Assembly (NCBI GenBank): GCA_900618795.1
Contig: UYJD01000008.1
Coordinates: 1,065,662-1,129,661 of the forward strand
DNA from: Cyanodermella asteris
Taxonomy: Eukaryota > Ascomycota > Lecanoromycetes > Ostropales > Stictidaceae
Direction: 5' to 3'
DNA length: 64,000 nt
Shown here: positions 11,301 through 22,031 of the stretch, one piece after another
How positions within the stretch are numbered: the first letter of the stretch is position 1
Layout: the number at the start of each line of letters is the position of its first letter
Notes under the pieces: generated by a model
The model's input: only the letters and a program-made list of their open reading frames with translations
What the model was told of the DNA's origin: nothing
Database searches by the model: none
Position numbers and translations under genes: made by a program

Positions 11301-14300
11301 TAGAATTGATGACGGCAAATTCGCTTTGCTTGAAAACAGTGTCCTGCATCTCAACGCTCAGGAGCAGGAGATGCGATAATTCGACAACGTGGATGGGGCT
11401 GATGCCTCCCTTTCTTAGGAAGTTCGTCCAATCTTTCTTCGTGTTTTTGTCGTAGATACGGTACTTGAAGTCGTAGGGAAGCAGGTTCTGAAGTTCGATG
11501 GGAGCAGAGAGTTTGATGCGCATGAATGGGTAGACATTAGTCATGGGGTCGTTCTGGTTATAGTTCGCGTTCATCTGAAAGTAAAATGGAGGAGAATCGT
11601 TCGACTCGCCGCGGCATGCGATTGTCCTCGTGGATCGTTTGAGCAGGTCCTTCCAGAAGAGCCTCTCATTGGACCACGCATAGCCAAATCCCTGGTCAGG
11701 ACGCACGACGAGAGAATGCTTGAAGGCTGCGCCGACTGGGGCCGGGCGACCTTCACCTGGAGGAATCTTTTCAATCTTCAGCAGGTGGCCTTCTTCTGGA
11801 CTAAATACCCCAAGCTCAATGGGAATCTGAGTGTTGTTCTCCACAAGTAGTGGCGAGCGGAAAGTGATGTACTTGACGTTGTCTGAGCCCAGCTTGACTT
11901 CCACCAGCAAGCGATGCTGGATACGATCTTGCTTTGGCTTGAGATTGTAAAGAGTTTCGCCTTCCCGGTTGACATGGATCCTCTGTATGCTGTCAAAGCC
12001 GCTGCCTTGAAGTCTGACACCGACGATACCTGCGTTGCCCTCTGGTGATAAGCTCTCGCGCATGGTAGTTGCGTCTTCAAACCTCCACGGTGTCTCCTCC
12101 CCATCCGAAAGCTTAGCAGCTGAGCCTGTGTCTTCCTCGCGGGCCGCAGCCCAGACATCCAAATCGAATCCAGTATAGTTCCGGAGACGATAAGGTGCAT
12201 CGGAAGCACGCGGCTTCGACAGCAAGTCCTCATCTGTTGATAGGAATTGAGCAGATTTCGAGGCAAGAGCAATTGTCGCAGAGGTGATGGTAAGCTCCAT
12301 ATTTTTGTGGGAGAACAACTCCACCGCAAGCCTATCAGGGTGTTGCTCTTTTGCCATGTGGAAACCGAGTTGCCATGGCTCAATCAGTGGCTCCCAAGTC
12401 GATTTCGAGAAGTTGTAGACGTTGATGTAGGTATTGAGATTTGTGTCCCCCGTGAGCGCAGTTGACCAGTCTCGAATGTCGACATCGAATTTTTTGACGC
12501 TCCAGTCGATCAAAGGCAATTCGTGCAGATCGCCGATCAGGATAACACGGATACCCTGAATCTCGGCAGTCATCTCCTCACGCCTCATAGTAGCGGTTTG
12601 ACGTCGCTGGAGCTGCTTTCCACTCTGAGATTTGCTGGCCGCTGTCGACTTGGGTTTCTTTGAAGTTGGGGGTCGAGTACTGCGTACAGTTTCAGGCCTT
12701 CCCTCGATCTTCTGTGGCTCCTGCTCGCCGATTTCCTCGGCCTCTGGCGCACTCATTGCTGATGCCTTGTTGAAGATCTGAGTTGCGAGAAGGATATCTC
12801 GCAGTGAGAGACGAAGAACTAGAGGTTCGATGTCGATATGCATGGTGGTCAATACAGCTTTCGGGCCCGAAGACCTATTCTCCATAGACATTGTGACAGA
12901 AAAGTCGTCAAGAATGCGCAAGCGGCTTGTATCGAACTTGTCCATGCGGCACAGGGACATACCGACCTTTGTGACCTGCAGTGTTGTTGCGTTCTGCTGT
13001 GACACAAGTACCTGTTTTGTGCCCAATACCATAGCCTCAGAGTGTGGAATGGTGGGATTTGCAATCAAGATGACTTGAGCATCCTCGATGTTAACTCGGA
13101 AAGACATCACCATCGAACTACCCTTGTCTGTGTCCTCAAAGCTCTGACGTGCTGGGGTTGAGGGAACGCTGAGTGCGCTTTCGGTCTCAGTGTCGTCCTC
13201 ACTCTCTTCCAAAGCCTCTGCAATCTCGGTCGGCTGATCTTGCGCAAATGCTGTGGAAGCGAAATTGACCAATGCAAAGACATAATCCATGGCAAAGATG
13301 ATCTTCGGGCTATCTAGTGTTACCATGGCGATGAGGTGTCGTTCCTCGCCGCCAGACATGGTGAAGCTAGCCATGAGCTGTTGTTTGACGTCGTCATTGA
13401 TTAGCGACATGACCTTGCGGAACTTGTTGGTACCCGTCGTTCTGCTATCCTTAATACTGAAGGAGTGCACCAATAGTTCAGACTCTAAGGCCCCGTCGCT
13501 GAGCATCTTCAATTTGACACTGGTGTCATTGATGGAGAAGAGCGATAGGCTAGCTTCAGATATTTCTTCCACGGGCTTCTGACCTGTTGAGCTGAATAGC
13601 TCAAGACCGACGGTAGGTGCTTTAAAGGTCAAGTCGAGCTTAGTCCACGTTTCAGAGTCCGGTTGGAGCTCAGGACCCTGACTCCTAATGGGAAGCCGCA
13701 CCTCGTTCTTTGCTTCGCCCACGTTCGACACTTTCTTCGCGGGCTCAACAGTCGACCGTGGAAGCTCTTTGACAGCTTCAGCTTCAGCCTCATCGGAGTC
13801 GGCCGAGAAGGCGCTCGGCACGCTTCTCGAGAGTTCAAGAAGGAATTTTGTCTGCATCTGAGATATACGAAGGTTGATGGGGGAAAGGCCACCTTCGATC
13901 TCAATATCGGGTCGCTGTAATCCAACTTCGTGTTCGATATACTTTACTTTGAACTCAAGGTCTACCTTGTCAATCATCTCAAGCTCCTCCGTTTTATCGT
14001 CTGGGAAATGCATGGCAGATGTCAGGCGTATATTGCGAATGCCCGCGCCGATCATATTGGCAGCAGCTCCCGACTTTGAGCTCTTGACGAGGTCGAACTG
14101 GTTCTTGGCATAGATCTCTCCGAGGTAAGCAGTGACAAGATCTCTTCGTCGGCCATCAGTCATTGTGCGCGGGAACACGATGATTGGAGTGTTCACCAGA
14201 ATGTCAAAGTGCATTTTTCCGGCACGTTGTTGCATCTGATTAGCTCGATCGGCTGCTGCTTGGCGAGCAGCATTAAAGATCGCTTGCATCTGGCCGAATT

Positions 14301-17300
14301 TGACGAGGAAGCCTATCAGTTTGCGAAAGGGCTCTTCAACAAAATTGACCTTCAGCGAGCCGGATCGCAGAAACACTTTCGAGTCGTAGCCAAGGTCAGA
14401 TGCTTGAGTCTGGTCGAAAGTTTCATATTTGAAATCTGCGAGCTCGTCTCCCTCAATCGCAACCAGCTTTCGAAGCGATGATTCCTCTGACGCTCCTTGA
14501 TTGACATCATCCAGCAGAGAAAGTTCACCAAGTCTGGCGTCAACACGCATAGCGCCACCGGCCAGGAAGACGCCGACATGCGCTGTGTTGAGACTAAGTG
14601 TCGCAAGCCGTATTCCATCATTATTGAGGATAAGAGCAATTCGGTTGAGGTCAGCTTTGACCCGTATCTTATCTGGCTCTGCTGTTTGAACATCGGTCAA
14701 ATCTTCGCTGGTAGACTTTGCTTCGAGAGCCCTATCATTGGCTACGGCCTCTTCTTGCCCTTGGTTTGTGAAGGTCAGTAGTATGAAGTCCAGCAGTGTG
14801 AGGAGTGTCCTGCGGGTAACAACCAAGTTGATGGTAGAGACGGCAACGTCCAGGTTCATTGCGATGCCCTCGTACGTTGTATTAAATTCTGGGGACTCCT
14901 TCTGTACTCGTACGAACTTAACTGTGACAAGATCCTTGCTCTCGCCCCCATCTGCTTCCTGGCTAGAAATAATGTTCTTGAACTCGGGCGTCGCATTTTC
15001 CTCGACGTAGTCTTCGACGGCAAGGCTCTTGAGGACAACTTCAGCCACCATATCGTAAGGCCGCAGATAGAAGTCCAGATGAAAGTGCTCTGCCACGAGC
15101 TCAACCAACAATTGGTCGGGCTTTTTGCCATTGGGATCAGCTCGGTAGAGGGACCCTTGCAGCTTCTCGACGGTGAATTTGAACTCGAAGTTCCGTTGGT
15201 GAAGGTTGACTTCGGTCTTCTTGCCATTTTTTTCGGTTTGCTGTACAACTTTGTGGTCGTGGTCGTCATCGACGATCAGGTCCTCGTCGCCAGCACGATT
15301 CTGGAAGGACTTTGAGCGAGGTCTAGTCGCGACCTCGTTACCGGCAGTGAGTGCTTTAGACTTCCTGAGATCCTTCACCTGCTGCTTCTCGGCCTCATTT
15401 GCATCATTATCGTCTCCAAACTTTGGAATGGCAATTTCGATGAGCCGCATGAGATTTTTGTACTTCCGATCCGAAATTGAAGCTTGTAAGACTGGAAGGT
15501 TACCTGTGACCCTGGTTTTGGTGAGCTCCGTGTCCTTCGGCAAGATAGATAGCTCAAGCAGGAAGTCCATGTTGATCCGATCGACGAGATGGTAGCTTTT
15601 GCTTTCGTCACGTGTTTCGAGTTGCTTTCTGGTCTCTTCAATGCCTGGGCCTATCAGGACTTGGGTGGAGTCAAGCTTAAGCGCAAATTTGTCATACATG
15701 AGGTTCTCCAGACGCCTGTAGTCATCCTCGTCATACTGTGCGTTCTGTTTCGAACGAATGTCTTGGAGAGTCTTCTTATCAATCAGCTCGCTATTAACAC
15801 TTGCGTGACCAGCGTCGAGGATTAAGCATAGAGTGCTCTTCTTTGTCACACTCTCTGGAACGATAATCAACGGTGCTCTGATATCAAAGTTGGCGTTAAT
15901 TGTCTTGTGTTCCTGAAGTGCAAACTCGAGTCCAGCCCGGGTCTGCTGCCGGAGACCCTCGACCGTAGCACCAGCGGTCTCCATGAGTGCACCGATGGAC
16001 TCCATGTGTCGTTCTGGAGGTTTGAAGAATTTGGCAATCTCTACCACAAACTGTGGGTTGTAGATAATCTCGAAGCTACGAAGCTTCAGCATGATGCGCG
16101 AGTCCGCGCTCTCATCCAAAGGATTCTTCTCGAACACAAGATGAAACAGTTTGTCCTCAAGATCATCAACGTCTTCTTCGTCCAGACCCTGAGTATCATT
16201 CTCGGTTTCTTTCTCGGGCTGGTTCTTGGGGACAGCAGCGGCATCTTTGACTCTGACAATCTGCGGAAACAGACTGTCTGGCGTGGTACCGTCGTAAAGA
16301 CGTAAACCACCAAGACTGACGTCTACCTCCATTGAGTCTGGCCTCTGCAGCGCCTTGGCTTGGAAATTGTCGAAGATTAGACTGAGGACCTCTGTCTTTG
16401 CACCGTGAGGGTCGCGCTTGAGGGTGAAGCTCCCAGTGCGCAGAGAGGATTCGATCTGGAATTTGACGGTCTCACGGGGAACGTCAACACTTTCCACAAT
16501 CGCTTTCTTTTCGTCGTAATCGATCACCTCCATAAGCTTTTGGCGTTCTTCCTCGGTCATCTGAACCTGTTCTTCCTCAGAATGCTGGTCTTGTTTCTTT
16601 CCGGATCCCCAGATCCATTGTCCCCAAGTTTGCGCTTGCGCGGTTTCGGAGGGTTTTTTGACACCAACATTCTCTTTGCGCAGCTGGTTCCTTGTGAGTG
16701 ATCGCCAGAACCGAAGATCTTCGTAACTGAGGCCCTCCTCGAGTTCTTGAAGTTCAGTCTTTTCCTCCTGGGTCAACTGTTCCTCCTTCTTTTTCTTCTT
16801 GAAGAGATCGATGTATCGGTTCCGCCTCTCTTTGCGCTCCTTCATGTATTCCCAGGTCCACTGACGGTTGCGTTCGTGTATACGATCAAGGACTGCCTGA
16901 CCTGCAAATTTCATCCAAGCTCGAGGGTCCTCCTTGGGCGACTTCTTGGGTTGGAGCTTCTTGTATTCTTGGTGTCTGATGAAATAGTGGAAAAGGTCTA
17001 CCATCATGAGCGCATCGCGGTACTGATCATCGTCGATCACGAATCCAAGCTCGTTGAATAGCAATCGTGCCTTGACTTTTGGCTTATCGATTTTACCAGT
17101 CTTGTCCAGCTCAATTCCGGCTCGGCCACTCACCGGCTTGAGCATATACTGGTGAGTCTTACTTTCCTCGATACCTTTTCGGAAAGCTTCAATCAAGTCG
17201 TCGTGTGAAAGGTCCTCATTAGCTCCACCGTGAAGGCCTCCGCGGCCGGTACCTATCAACTCCGCATCGGTGTTCCAATACACTGCCAAAGAACCCAGGC

Positions 17301-17922
17301 TTGCAAGTTTGTGCGTTGTCGGCGCGGAGCCCTTGAGAAACTTGGGAGTCCAGTTCTCATCTGTGCTGACTGCACTCAACTCTTTCAGCGAGACTCCCAA
17401 CGCAAACGGATGGCCGGGCGCCGATATCGAATCCTCGTAACGAATGTGTATGTTCTTGATCGTGATCTGCAGGTTATCGACTATCGTCGTCACCATGGAC
17501 TCCATAAAAGTCTGATTCTTCTTCTGTTCCTCCTGACTCATTCCTTCTGAGTTCTTCTCTCGGAGGAGCTCCGCATTCTCCAGCTTCTCCATCTTGACAG
17601 CGTGTGCCCTGCGCTTCTCCTCTTCCTCATCGTACTCAGCCTCCTCTTTCGGTGCAGCCAGCAGAAAGACATCTTCAATATGTATGGTGACCGGTTGTCC
17701 TGTGAGATTTCGGAGGGGTAGGTTGAGACGTAGGTTGCCGACGTGACCTTCCACGACGTTCACGGGAAGGTGTAGCTGATCGAGAGCTTCTCTTCGTAGC
17801 TCTAAATTCCTCAGCTTCACCTCGCTGTTCCATATCCCAACATTCAGATCCTTGGCATCGAAGTTCTTCACGTACATGCCAAGGAACCTGTTGAGCAGGG
17901 TAGCGACGATGCCCTCGAACAT
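8374..17922 (-). CDS. vps13: VPS13, bridge-like lipid transfer protein
   Basis: A giant protein of 3,182 residues in a single uninterrupted exon. VPS13 forms a long hydrophobic groove that moves phospholipids between membranes at contact sites (vacuole/endosome-mitochondrion, nucleus-vacuole, prospore membrane). The N-terminal chorein domain begins at residue 1 (MFEGIVATLLNRFLGMYVKN) and covers about the first 120 residues. The VAB adaptor-binding beta region starts near residue 1910 (LRNYTGFDLDVW) and runs to about 2600. The ATG2-like amphipathic C-terminal segment (about 2860-3050) contains ANPVGLF-like and glycine-rich helices (GIGGFVKGVGKGFLGL). A PH-like domain ends the protein (about 3070-3175). 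Length matches yeast Vps13 (about 3,140). The start ATG at 17920-17922 is the chorein start. Confidence 0.97.
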   Translation of the reverse strand: MFEGIVATLLNRFLGMYVKNFDAKDLNVGIWNSEVKLRNLELRREALDQLHLPVNVVEGHVGNLRLNLPLRNLTGQPVTIHIEDVFLLAAPKEEAEYDEEEEKRRAHAVKMEKLENAELLREKNSEGMSQEEQKKNQTFMESMVTTIVDNLQITIKNIHIRYEDSISAPGHPFALGVSLKELSAVSTDENWTPKFLKGSAPTTHKLASLGSLAVYWNTDAELIGTGRGGLHGGANEDLSHDDLIEAFRKGIEESKTHQYMLKPVSGRAGIELDKTGKIDKPKVKARLLFNELGFVIDDDQYRDALMMVDLFHYFIRHQEYKKLQPKKSPKEDPRAWMKFAGQAVLDRIHERNRQWTWEYMKERKERRNRYIDLFKKKKKEEQLTQEEKTELQELEEGLSYEDLRFWRSLTRNQLRKENVGVKKPSETAQAQTWGQWIWGSGKKQDQHSEEEQVQMTEEERQKLMEVIDYDEKKAIVESVDVPRETVKFQIESSLRTGSFTLKRDPHGAKTEVLSLIFDNFQAKALQRPDSMEVDVSLGGLRLYDGTTPDSLFPQIVRVKDAAAVPKNQPEKETENDTQGLDEEDVDDLEDKLFHLVFEKNPLDESADSRIMLKLRSFEIIYNPQFVVEIAKFFKPPERHMESIGALMETAGATVEGLRQQTRAGLEFALQEHKTINANFDIRAPLIIVPESVTKKSTLCLILDAGHASVNSELIDKKTLQDIRSKQNAQYDEDDYRRLENLMYDKFALKLDSTQVLIGPGIEETRKQLETRDESKSYHLVDRINMDFLLELSILPKDTELTKTRVTGNLPVLQASISDRKYKNLMRLIEIAIPKFGDDNDANEAEKQQVKDLRKSKALTAGNEVATRPRSKSFQNRAGDEDLIVDDDHDHKVVQQTEKNGKKTEVNLHQRNFEFKFTVEKLQGSLYRADPNGKKPDQLLVELVAEHFHLDFYLRPYDMVAEVVLKSLAVEDYVEENATPEFKNIISSQEADGGESKDLVTVKFVRVQKESPEFNTTYEGIAMNLDVAVSTINLVVTRRTLLTLLDFILLTFTNQGQEEAVANDRALEAKSTSEDLTDVQTAEPDKIRVKADLNRIALILNNDGIRLATLSLNTAHVGVFLAGGAMRVDARLGELSLLDDVNQGASEESSLRKLVAIEGDELADFKYETFDQTQASDLGYDSKVFLRSGSLKVNFVEEPFRKLIGFLVKFGQMQAIFNAARQAAADRANQMQQRAGKMHFDILVNTPIIVFPRTMTDGRRRDLVTAYLGEIYAKNQFDLVKSSKSGAAANMIGAGIRNIRLTSAMHFPDDKTEELEMIDKVDLEFKVKYIEHEVGLQRPDIEIEGGLSPINLRISQMQTKFLLELSRSVPSAFSADSDEAEAEAVKELPRSTVEPAKKVSNVGEAKNEVRLPIRSQGPELQPDSETWTKLDLTFKAPTVGLELFSSTGQKPVEEISEASLSLFSINDTSVKLKMLSDGALESELLVHSFSIKDSRTTGTNKFRKVMSLINDDVKQQLMASFTMSGGEERHLIAMVTLDSPKIIFAMDYVFALVNFASTAFAQDQPTEIAEALEESEDDTETESALSVPSTPARQSFEDTDKGSSMVMSFRVNIEDAQVILIANPTIPHSEAMVLGTKQVLVSQQNATTLQVTKVGMSLCRMDKFDTSRLRILDDFSVTMSMENRSSGPKAVLTTMHIDIEPLVLRLSLRDILLATQIFNKASAMSAPEAEEIGEQEPQKIEGRPETVRSTRPPTSKKPKSTAASKSQSGKQLQRRQTATMRREEMTAEIQGIRVILIGDLHELPLIDWSVKKFDVDIRDWSTALTGDTNLNTYINVYNFSKSTWEPLIEPWQLGFHMAKEQHPDRLAVELFSHKNMELTITSATIALASKSAQFLSTDEDLLSKPRASDAPYRLRNYTGFDLDVWAAAREEDTGSAAKLSDGEETPWRFEDATTMRESLSPEGNAGIVGVRLQGSGFDSIQRIHVNREGETLYNLKPKQDRIQHRLLVEVKLGSDNVKYITFRSPLLVENNTQIPIELGVFSPEEGHLLKIEKIPPGEGRPAPVGAAFKHSLVVRPDQGFGYAWSNERLFWKDLLKRSTRTIACRGESNDSPPFYFQMNANYNQNDPMTNVYPFMRIKLSAPIELQNLLPYDFKYRIYDKNTKKDWTNFLRKGGISPIHVVELSHLLLLSVEMQDTVFKQSEFAVINSTTRDDFKRETTLPTKDTHDSQLNLKLHYFNLPDSGGAFKVSVYSPYLVLNKTGLDLGVQAKQKYSSRTSGGIGIQTRTDGPSGRAMPYMFSYPNDDRKNRAMLKIGDSEWSQPQSLDAIGSSFEILLPSKDKRAEMHAGVHVGEGEGKYNLTKVVTVAPRFIIKNRIERSKAGETIQVREPGSSTIHEIKPGALLPLRFLRKTAETQVCLCFPGVNNTWSSPFNISTVGTMHVKLAKAGQRQDLIRAEVILEGATLFIHLSIETKHWPFSMRNESETSFMFWQTNPNVNEDEEDRGSGWRPIRYRLPKRSIMPYAWDFPAARNKELVIVAFDSKTGKEPVSKERRIKLAEIGNLVPLKTSEGITVDLNIVAEGPTQELKLTKWKPQKSLYRQKAGSSVSTGFEVKDLESDVTFKAELRLQGIGISLINQKVRELLYLTLRGIELKCHDSKLYQTVRATIKWIQIDNQLYGGIFPILLYPSVVPKTGKEMEAHPIFHAQVTRVKDDTYGVLYIKYATFLLQQMTVELDEDFIFAVLEFTKVPGAAWTEEVEGRLADDELDVPEPTREQAGQDVYFETLHLQPMQIDLSFVRTERINAEDTASSSNPLMFAVNILTMSIGNVNDAPLKFGSLLLENARISVGALVSNVRDHYTQEVLRQIHVILGSADFLGNPVGLFNNISSGVMDIFYEPYQGLVMTDRPQELGIGIAKGASSFVKKSVFGFSDSMAKFTGSMAKGFAAATLDKEYQDQRRMAKARNRPKHALYGVTSGGNAFASSLASGIGGLARHPLEGAEQEGIGGFVKGVGKGFLGLATKPAIGAFDLASNLAEGVRNTTTVFDQEGLDRVRLTRFVGLDGIVRPYSQREALGQFWLKTVDDGKFFSEDYIAHLELPGKDMPIMLTYNRIMLVKSKRLKTEWDIKLTDIQTISKERTGMSVTLKGGTNGPFIPVAEEDARNWLYKQIAVAVNAFNDRYNAKG

Positions 17923-19337
17923 GGCGGCGGCGGTGAGGCCTCAGGGCCTCTTGAGCTTGTGGCTTTCCACGCGCGATTCTCAGTCTATTGCGATATTCGT
18001 GTCTCAACGTATCTCATCGTCTCTACGATGTCCAACCGTCACAAAATCGATACCTAGGGCCAAACTGGTCGACTGCAGGGTTGCACGAAATATATTCGGG
18101 GAGCACGAGGGGGCGAGTCGGGCTTACCGTGAGGAGAGCCGTCAAAGGGTGTGAATGAAAGACAAGAATCAGGTATTCATTACTGCGTGCCAAAGTCGAT
18201 ACTTCTAGGGACAGGAAAACGATCGCGTGGTGGAAGAGGCGTTGGTGTGTGTCGAGTGCTCGAGTAGGTAGCCAAACATGCGCCTGCCTTGAGGCCCCGC
18301 GAGCTGCACAGCCAGGAAAGCTGAAAGTCAATCCCATGCGTCATTGCCAAGGCGACATTCGGGTGACACAAACACCATGCCATGTCCATGTCAACGTAGG
18401 TGAAGAACTATTCAGCTAGTTTGGTCTCGTACATGGAGGCAGGATTGGACGTCGCAGGCCGACTCAAGCAACATCCGTGTCACAATGCTTCGAATCTCCG
18501 GTTGCGAGCTGCGTTGGCACAACAAGATCTTAACAAACACCGTGGAAAGCACAACCTCCGGCTCTTAGTATCCATGGGACCATGTTTCGAAGTGTTGTCC
18601 GGTACACAGTCTGCTCACCTTTCATGAATTTTCGCCTAAACCTGCATGAGGCCGCGTGGACCGTAATACTACACGTGCGATCGCTTCTGAGCAAATGCAG
18701 GGATACCTCGGTGAACTACCGGTAATCGCAGTCAGTGGGCTGACAGAGGTCTCACAAGTTGCGGACACTCTTGATCGTTGTTCTAAGTATGTAGCTCCAT
18801 TGACGGTACCAAGCATAAATAGAAGACGGGTCCTGAGATCAGCCATGTGCATTGTCTCACGTTGATCTTTTTTACGTAGCTAAAGTTCACGATAACTATC
18901 GTATTCGGTGTGACTATTTCGTAACGAGTAAATATTTTATGGAACAAGGACAAGAACAAATATCAAGCATGAGGCATCGAAATTTCCATTGCCTTGACTT
19001 GACGAAAGTACAGCAAACAAACCCCAGCACAAGGACTAAATCTCGGGATCTGCACAAGCACAAGCTCGAATGCAAAGCAAAGCTGGTGTGGTAATACACG
19101 TCAGGTCGGAGGGATGTCTCCGCCAAGACCTGAGGTGCAGCACGAGCAACTTTCGGCATCTCCAACGACAAGCTTTGAAACCACCAAGCAACTACATCTC
19201 CACTCTCCACTCCACCCCTCGAAACAGCGGCCTCCCGGCGCACAATTCCCTTGCAGGTGAGCTTGTCCAGCTTCATCCACCGTCTGACATCTCAATTGAC
19301 CATCTCACCAGCCGCTTCGTACCTCCAACACTTCACC
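17923..19337. other. Intergenic, divergent promoters of VPS13 and DUF3429 gene
   Basis: About 1.4 kb between two divergent genes. No open frame here has family features, and I see no tRNA or repeat. The left end is the VPS13 leader; the right end (about 19190-19337) is a CA-rich leader in front of the mitochondrial membrane protein. Confidence 0.5.
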
Positions 19338-20504
19338 ATGATGTTCCGAAGCGGAGTTGCGCGCACCGTTGGTCGCTCTCTCGCCAGCACACAGAAGACT
19401 CAGTACACGTCCAGAGCATTCCTGTCGACCAGGATAGCGACCAATGGACGCGTGACGAGCTTCAGGTCAGCTCCGTCGCTGGCACTGGCTATGCACAAGC
19501 CCACTGCCTCCGCCTTGGTCAGATATGCTTCCGGCACCACACCTATCAACACCAAGCCGAACCTCGAGGAAGAGAAGAAGCTTGGACAGCAAACGTTGAA
19601 GGCAGACCCCGAGAATGTGTCTACGAGTTCATCGGTACACCCGGTCTTCGGAGAGGTGGGCGCCGCGGAGCCCGAGAAGGATGTCGACATGATGGCCGGT
19701 ATCAGAAGCGACTTGGTACGGGAACGAAACCTGGATATTGAAGGGCTCAGCTGATCAGCGGACAGGAAACTATCAAAGAGACCTTTTCTCTCGAGGAAGT
19801 CCCAAAGCAGGCTGTGCTCATCGGTATGGCCGGCGTGACGCCTTACCTGGCAACCTCTCTCTCGACCGTCTTCCTCGCCTGGAACATCAACCACTACCAC
19901 TCTACCGGATCAGCCGTCGGAATGACTGGCCAGACTGCTGAGCAGCTTCTGCATATCATTGAGCCGATCCAGGTCGGCTACGGTGCTTGCGTGAGTACAA
20001 TCGGACTGTATTATGCTGTGACGCTGACAAAGTTGATAGATTCTATCGTTCCTCGGTGCCATTCACTGGGGGCTTGAATGGGCCAAATACAACGGCGAAT
20101 ACGGCTACACCCGTTACGCTCCGGGTGTCATCGCACCAGCGCTTGCATGGCCAACGACTTTCCTGCCGATCGAATACGCTCTGATCAGCCAGTTCTTGGC
20201 CTTCAACTACCTATACTACAACGACTCGCGTGCGGCTCGCTTCGGTCAGGCCCCGCGATGGTACGGTGTTTACCGCTTCGTTCTGACCTTTGTCGTCGGA
20301 GCGTCCATTGTCGTGACCCTCATCGGTCGCGGCCAGATCGCGCACGAGATTGGCCGCCCGACCAACACAGCAGACCGTGTCAAGGCTTTGAGAGATCAGG
20401 ACTGGGCTGCTCTCGAGGAGGAGGAGCGTGCCAAGAACGCCGCCATCGTCAGCGAGGACGACGAGGATGAGGAAGAGGAAGATGAGAGCGAAGACGAGGA
20501 GTAG
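19338..20504 (+). CDS. Mitochondrial inner-membrane protein, DUF3429/TMEM69 family
   Basis: About 355 residues in three exons: 19338-19715, 19766-19990 and 20040-20504, with introns of 50 and 49 nt, both in phase 0. The N-terminus is rich in Arg and Ser with almost no acidic residues (MMFRSGVARTVGRSLAS), a clear mitochondrial presequence. After the first intron, ETIKETFSLEEVP leads into the DUF3429 core GMAGVTPYLATSLSTVFLAWN and further membrane helices (ILSFLGAIHWGLEWA, FLPIEYALISQFLAF, FVLTFVVGASIVVTLI). The C-terminus is a long acidic tail of Glu and Asp. Family function is not established; human TMEM69 shares the domain. The first of two adjacent ATGs (19338) is taken as start. Family and targeting are well supported, the role is not. 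Confidence 0.88.
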
Positions 20505-22031
20505 AGAGGAATTGTCCATGCATATTGAAAATGTTCAAAAAATAGGGTCAAGGAAGCCCACGGCTCTCATTTGTCGACTTTGCAGAGGGGTGTATAGTAC
20601 GGCTGGTAGAAATGAAGCACTTGTGTACAGACGATAGGTGAACTGCGTCCACGAATAACTGCGCGTTGTAGAGGGATCATGAGAACGCCTGGTGGCCTCT
20701 CCGAGCAACGATGTTAAGCGTAGAGCGTATTCACAAAAATTCACATAAGCTGGAGGGATCCATCGTGGAACAAACCCAAGGCATGTGTAAACAATATCAT
20801 AGAAATCACTAATTGCGATGATCTCGTGGCTATGGAACGACACAGAACTCTCTGGCGAATTTCTGAAATACGCAGCCGGCCATTTCGCAAACCTTCAGGG
20901 GTATAATAAAGAAAAAGGGGCTGCAGAGAGACCTGCCTGCAGTTTCTACGACGACTACCTATGTGATTCCATGAAAGACAGTGACCATAGACAGAAGTAC
21001 AGGCTCACCACAAAGGCTCGTGCACCACAAGATGCAGAACTACAGTCACGGTGACATCCGATATATACCTACGATAGGCCGTGTCCCAGGGCTACATCGT
21101 TGGTATGACAGGTGTGACAGGCTGGCGAGCGTGAACCGATCAGCCGGAAGGCCCGCCCGTGCTTTGGACACGTTGTTGCTATCTAACGGCAGGGAAAGAC
21201 GAGTTGCTTGCATTCTGGAAGGCTGATGCTTCAGCTGTGCCAGCCCACTGGTTGGCGATGGAAATTTGATGCGCCCGGAGTGGAGCTGCTCCGTTGCGTG
21301 AGTGAGCATCGCCAGATTCGCAATTTGGCGTCGTAATTTGCGCGAGACAGGAGCAAGATGTACTGTAGCATTGGATCATGTCCTCGAGATGTTCGAACTA
21401 CCTGCAAATTATCCATGTCCGAGTAGAGCCTCACGAAGGGCATGGCGCGATGGCGGCGAAGACCATCTTCGTACGCACCCAGGGTCTTAGGAGCAACGGG
21501 GTGGCCAGCTCTGAAACTGCGACGATGCCCAGTGGACGGCCTCGTGTTCGCTCGACCCTGACAGGAAAATAGCAGTCAGGGTTCCATAGTCGCAGAGAGT
21601 CAGTCAGCGCGGGCAGCAGAGCAGCCACGGCAGACACAATTAACTGATTGGCCTGTTTCCAATTGCGGCAAAGTGCGACGACAGTGTTTGAGAGTTGGAG
21701 AGGCGCATCCCTTGGTCGATTCCGCCGCCGCTGCCACCACACACCTATAACTTTTGTTCAGCTGCCCTCGTTTCTACCCGCTGGCTTTTTGATCTTTGAC
21801 CCTCTCCAATCCAGCTGTACAGCCTCACATAACAAGTCCCTCTTCTTGCTTCTCCTAAAACACTCCCACTCTCGCTCTGTTGCCAGTCAATTGAGCCTGA
21901 CTCTCTTTTCTGCGTTGCGCCCCTCATCACACTCATCCCTGAGCGGCCCTCCCCTTTCACCGCCTCGAGTGCTTTCTTCTCGAGCGCAGAACATCCCACT
22001 GTAGCTCCTTTCTCACCACACAAAACTCACC
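20505..22031. other. Intergenic with pyrimidine-rich leader of GDP-mannose pyrophosphorylase
   Basis: About 1.5 kb without a supported gene. The last 250 bp (about 21770-22020) are strongly C/T-rich, as is common in highly expressed filamentous-fungal promoters and leaders. The remainder shows only short chance frames. Confidence 0.5.

Noticed and set aside
8644-16701. Many 60-170-codon plus-strand frames opposite VPS13
   Set aside because: They are antisense to a well-supported conserved gene, with no family features.
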